Shown here: positions 13,001 to 14,347 of the stretch, piece after piece
Layout of the letters: the number at the start of each line of letters is the position of its first letter
How positions within the stretch are numbered: the stretch's first letter is position 1
NCBI GenBank assembly: GCA_019752975.1
Contig: JAIELM010000217.1
Location: forward strand, 1 to 14,347
Direction of reading: 5' to 3'
DNA from: Undibacterium sp.
GTDB lineage: Bacteria; Pseudomonadota; Gammaproteobacteria; Burkholderiales; Burkholderiaceae_D
Length of the DNA: 14,347 nucleotides
Notes under the pieces: model-generated
What the model was told of the DNA's origin: nothing
Database searches by the model: none
What the model saw: the letters and a program-made list of their open reading frames with translations, nothing else
Program-made: the position numbers and the translations under genes

Positions 13001-14347
13001 GTGATAGTTCAAACACTGTGGTTTGTACTATGTATGCAACCACTTTTAACGCAGCGGTGGTTATTGGCACCTCAAAAGGTGGCGGTAATGACAAAACCAA
13101 TGTATCGATTCCAGGTACCTTTACTATGCCGATTAGTAAAGGTAATAAGTGGACTTTGTCCTTATCTGGTGTCAGTGGCACCAGCAATTTAGCGGTAACG
13201 TTTTATTGGATACCGCTAGGTACGGGGATTGCCCCAAGTTTCAGCTCGCTTACCCAATCTGCCTTTGTCCCGCCACCGTCGGATGAATCGACAATTTTAC
13301 CGACAAGCGAGTTATTCCGCAGTCCTGACCCTGCTGTAGAAATAAATTCAGGTGCGCTGCCAGCTTCAGACTCTGGCTTGGCCTCAGATGTTCCTGCGGT
13401 CGCGGATGATCTCCAAGAAAATCCCATGATATCGACTAGGACTGCTGACTTGCCTGAGGACGCCGAAGGAAAGCCTATATCGGCTTCGCCTTCAGTCAAT
13501 CACGCTGCTCAGGAACTGCATCAACGACTGATGGATTACGATGCCTATTTGCGTAGCACACCAGCGAATAATTCGTCTTCGGTGCAACAAGCAATTGACT
13601 CTAGGGTACTCGACTTGACCGATGTTTTGGGGAGTGTCACTGGGATGAGCGATTCGCCAGTACAGAGGGGGAAATTTGTAAGTGATCTGCAGAAAATTGT
13701 TTGCGCCGCGAGTCCAGCAGGAGGTGTGCAAAAACAGGAATTAGAAGATCAAAATATACAAGATTTGATCGCGACTTTTGCTACGGCAACAGGGCATGTT
13801 TTTGACGCGAAACAGCAAGCTTTGTTGGCTGATGGTGTACGCGCTTTGGTACAAATTAATGATAGTGACGAATCGCGTAATGACCTTGTTCTGATCAAGA
13901 AAAATATTGATACTTTTCTCCAGAATATGCAGCTAGCGCTGCCCGCGACTTTTAGTAAGAGTGAGCAGCGCTTGTTGACACGTGCTTTGTCACGCATTGT
14001 CGGTGATGGACGTCAAGGAGAAAGCATATCGCTGGCGACGCCCACGTTTACTGCCGCAATTAATAATCCAACGACATCATCAGACCCTGCGCCAACAACA
14101 CCAGTAACCCCAATAGAATCAAATGCCAATCAAAATAGTAGCGTACCCAACGAACCAAGTTCGATTGCAGTTCAATTACGTCAAAAAATCGAATCATCTA
14201 TCGGTTCGGTCGTCAACTCAGATGTCAAGCCCGCTTTAACACAGATCGTTGAGACCGCATTACAAGGCGGGTCGGTTAAGCAAGCGAGTAGTGATTTGCT
14301 ACAAAAAATTGAACATCTCTTGCCCACTACTTTGGGCGACGCGGGCA
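10063..14347 (+). CDS. Giant tail-fibre-like protein with helical C-terminal extension, 3'-truncated by the window edge
   Basis: The frame is open for 1,428 codons from ATG 10063 (behind AGGAAG) to the window end, and I read it through without a stop. Order: a domain shared with the preceding gene (residues 1-165); fibre-type segments G-N-L-G-V-G at 237, V-G-I-A-L at 385 and G-N-V-G-I-K at 464, each followed by a L-x-V strand; and the shaft motif F-E-G-N-G-S-K-L-Q-G near 430. Next are four divergent beta repeats (257-722), a short helical part (735-790), and a Thr/Ser/Gly-rich shaft (790-925). A compact beta-domain follows (927-1053), ending F-T-M-P-I-S-K-G-N-K-W and W-I-P-L-G. Residues 1066-1144 are a P/S/D/E-rich linker, then helical blocks (about 1145-1315 and 1367-1428) flank a second Pro/Thr/Asn linker. 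The role is probably receptor binding (Afp13-like). The C-terminal part is unrecognised. No S74 chaperone domain is visible so far. Confidence 0.85.
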   Translation, partial: MNKLLIERVNYFTGEALLTDDFICEQNYFRETAAIARRSLYTYGIAHGLDVRVVTSKVNPSIVQVEVSPGVAIDAMGRQIILTETSVLQLSEIDTGVNYYITINFHEVYADYNNETGTAGYKRVVEAPQLRYLRNLDQPGIYILLAIASLAADGTLNPLLYRSGNKQRRYVATSVGAVNFITEGAGVGSTLVSAEMLGANLLTRYASIKAKREGENSSYLEFDASRGAFKNMLTVRGNLGVGNDSPSANLQVDAITFEGVGTIVSDNTQVTLKGELPRPCLRAGDSITALASVSGGNAQTRLIQKVDASGTVITVDSAFKNNLVDAPYSYIRSTLARFSASSGSETSLLEVLTDGTIGLGVQAAMNSGGTTAGPNALIITSDRKVGIALNSGTPQVTLDVNGPINATALTTTGLLTTTDINASGAIKAQSFEGNGSKLQGMTKLSYWTKVDPTADLSNLYYNSGNVGIKNSTPAASLSVGGGSAFIGSGVITSLSDLKLVGYNTQFKDQIKIGDILAIGTLNNQISTVVGKPVSDTSLLMASQFEVPIIGSSYSYQAPNGTATPGAGTVSSNGTTLIGTDTQFITQLDDGYTIIIPRFNATSTLEQSQTVAATPTSDVQLTLASAFVGEVTDLPYSYIDPTTKVKTVGKGSISASGTTVTGTGTNFTADFVQGSLIYTNPVQSNSAMPLRWTVASIEDQLNLTLQTDGGLSTVAFTAANSAYMVSTGLLGQFLANDQNGILTPEQEATLPAAMLVLTNSVLDSTEPDQAANTVAINTAYKDVLRKYALQVSGDTNISGDIHGDNLTVKTLFATQAVTVGGAASVAGGLLTVQSTISGVDVATLAVTAGAVQIGTSSNAATLSVSGTISASSDITSVTQVQGQSLNSTGNITASANISTTTGNVQAAKLVGTQLDVAGLNISGNGTAVQFFSAPISYNQSVFVGNAYSETATTDGYVMAVVGPQSFQSGQTYIGTLVGVERDSSNTVVCTMYATTFNAAVVIGTSKGGGNDKTNVSIPGTFTMPISKGNKWTLSLSGVSGTSNLAVTFYWIPLGTGIAPSFSSLTQSAFVPPPSDESTILPTSELFRSPDPAVEINSGALPASDSGLASDVPAVADDLQENPMISTRTADLPEDAEGKPISASPSVNHAAQELHQRLMDYDAYLRSTPANNSSSVQQAIDSRVLDLTDVLGSVTGMSDSPVQRGKFVSDLQKIVCAASPAGGVQKQELEDQNIQDLIATFATATGHVFDAKQQALLADGVRALVQINDSDESRNDLVLIKKNIDTFLQNMQLALPATFSKSEQRLLTRALSRIVGDGRQGESISLATPTFTAAINNPTTSSDPAPTTPVTPIESNANQNSSVPNEPSSIAVQLRQKIESSIGSVVNSDVKPALTQIVETALQGGSVKQASSDLLQKIEHLLPTTLGDAG
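10831..12228 (+). repeat. Four divergent protein-level beta repeats in the fibre gene
   Basis: Four units of roughly 75-80 residues are encoded at about 10831-11067, 11506-11742, 11743-11982 and 11995-12228. The first is separated from the others. Each opens with a G-x-G-x-I/V-S/V-S block, for example GVGTIVSDNTQVTLKG, GSGVITSLSDLKLVG, GAGTVSSNGTTLIG and GKGSISASGTTVTG. A G-T/Y-N/D-T-x-F block follows in the last three units. Each ends with P-Y-S-Y-I, S-Y-S-Y-Q, P-Y-S-Y-I or N-S-A-Y-M. Similarity is in the protein; I see no matching DNA identity, so the duplication is old. Edges are approximate. Confidence 0.65.

Noticed and set aside
1..14347. Complete prophage or type VI secretion locus
   Set aside because: No capsid, terminase, integrase, lysis, TssJLM membrane-complex or Hcp gene is visible. 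A LysM adaptor together with PAAR, gp25, two J-type proteins and tail protein I points to an eCIS-type cluster, though genes outside the window would settle it.

Overview
The window is a fragment of one long, plus-strand operon for a phage-tail-like contractile injection system. It most resembles the extracellular type (eCIS, the Afp/PVC/MAC family). Every gene I can support lies on the plus strand. Genes overlap by 1, 4 or 8 bases or are separated by gaps of 3 to 60 bases, and I see no terminator, promoter, tRNA, insertion sequence or integrase. The window therefore lies wholly inside the operon, and both end genes run off its edges. G+C looks close to half by eye. CTAG tetramers are not depleted, which argues against Enterobacterales. 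A proteobacterial host is a guess; the sequence does not fix the species.

Layout: (1) 1-693, 3' end of an unrecognised Gln/Arg/Ser-rich gene. (2) 693-1337, LysM-containing tube/baseplate adaptor (Afp7-like). (3) 1330-2376, gp27/late-control-D-like spike hub, and 2373-3005, gp5/gpV-like OB-fold plus beta-helix spike; together these do the job of a VgrG/Afp8 but as two genes. (4) 3017-3430, PAAR-like spike tip with a three-His/two-Cys ligand set. (5) 3427-3819, gp25-like wedge protein. (6) 3831-4010, a 59-residue coiled-coil protein. (7) 4071-7166 and 7170-8300, the two gp6/baseplate-J-like wedge proteins (Afp11- and Afp12-like). (8) 8297-9277, a P2 gpI-like tail protein. (9) 9290-10066, a small protein, followed by (10) 10063-14347 (open at the 3' edge), a giant tail-fibre-like protein. 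These last two share an N-terminal domain.

How they work together (inference from the known architecture of contractile systems): the LysM protein joins the inner tube to the spike. The hub, spike and PAAR tip form the central puncturing device. gp25, the two J-type proteins and tail protein I build the wedges that hold the sheath in the extended state. The two last genes probably supply the baseplate periphery and the receptor-binding fibre. Sheath, tube, tape measure, AAA+ ATPase, cap and cargo genes are not in the window and would be expected on either side.

The least ordinary parts are the fibre gene (at least 1,428 codons, four related beta-repeats, and a long linker-plus-helical C-terminal extension beyond what looks like a natural fibre end), the paired fibre-type N-terminal domains in adjacent genes, the metal-ligand set of the PAAR tip, and the small coiled-coil gene set in the baseplate cluster.
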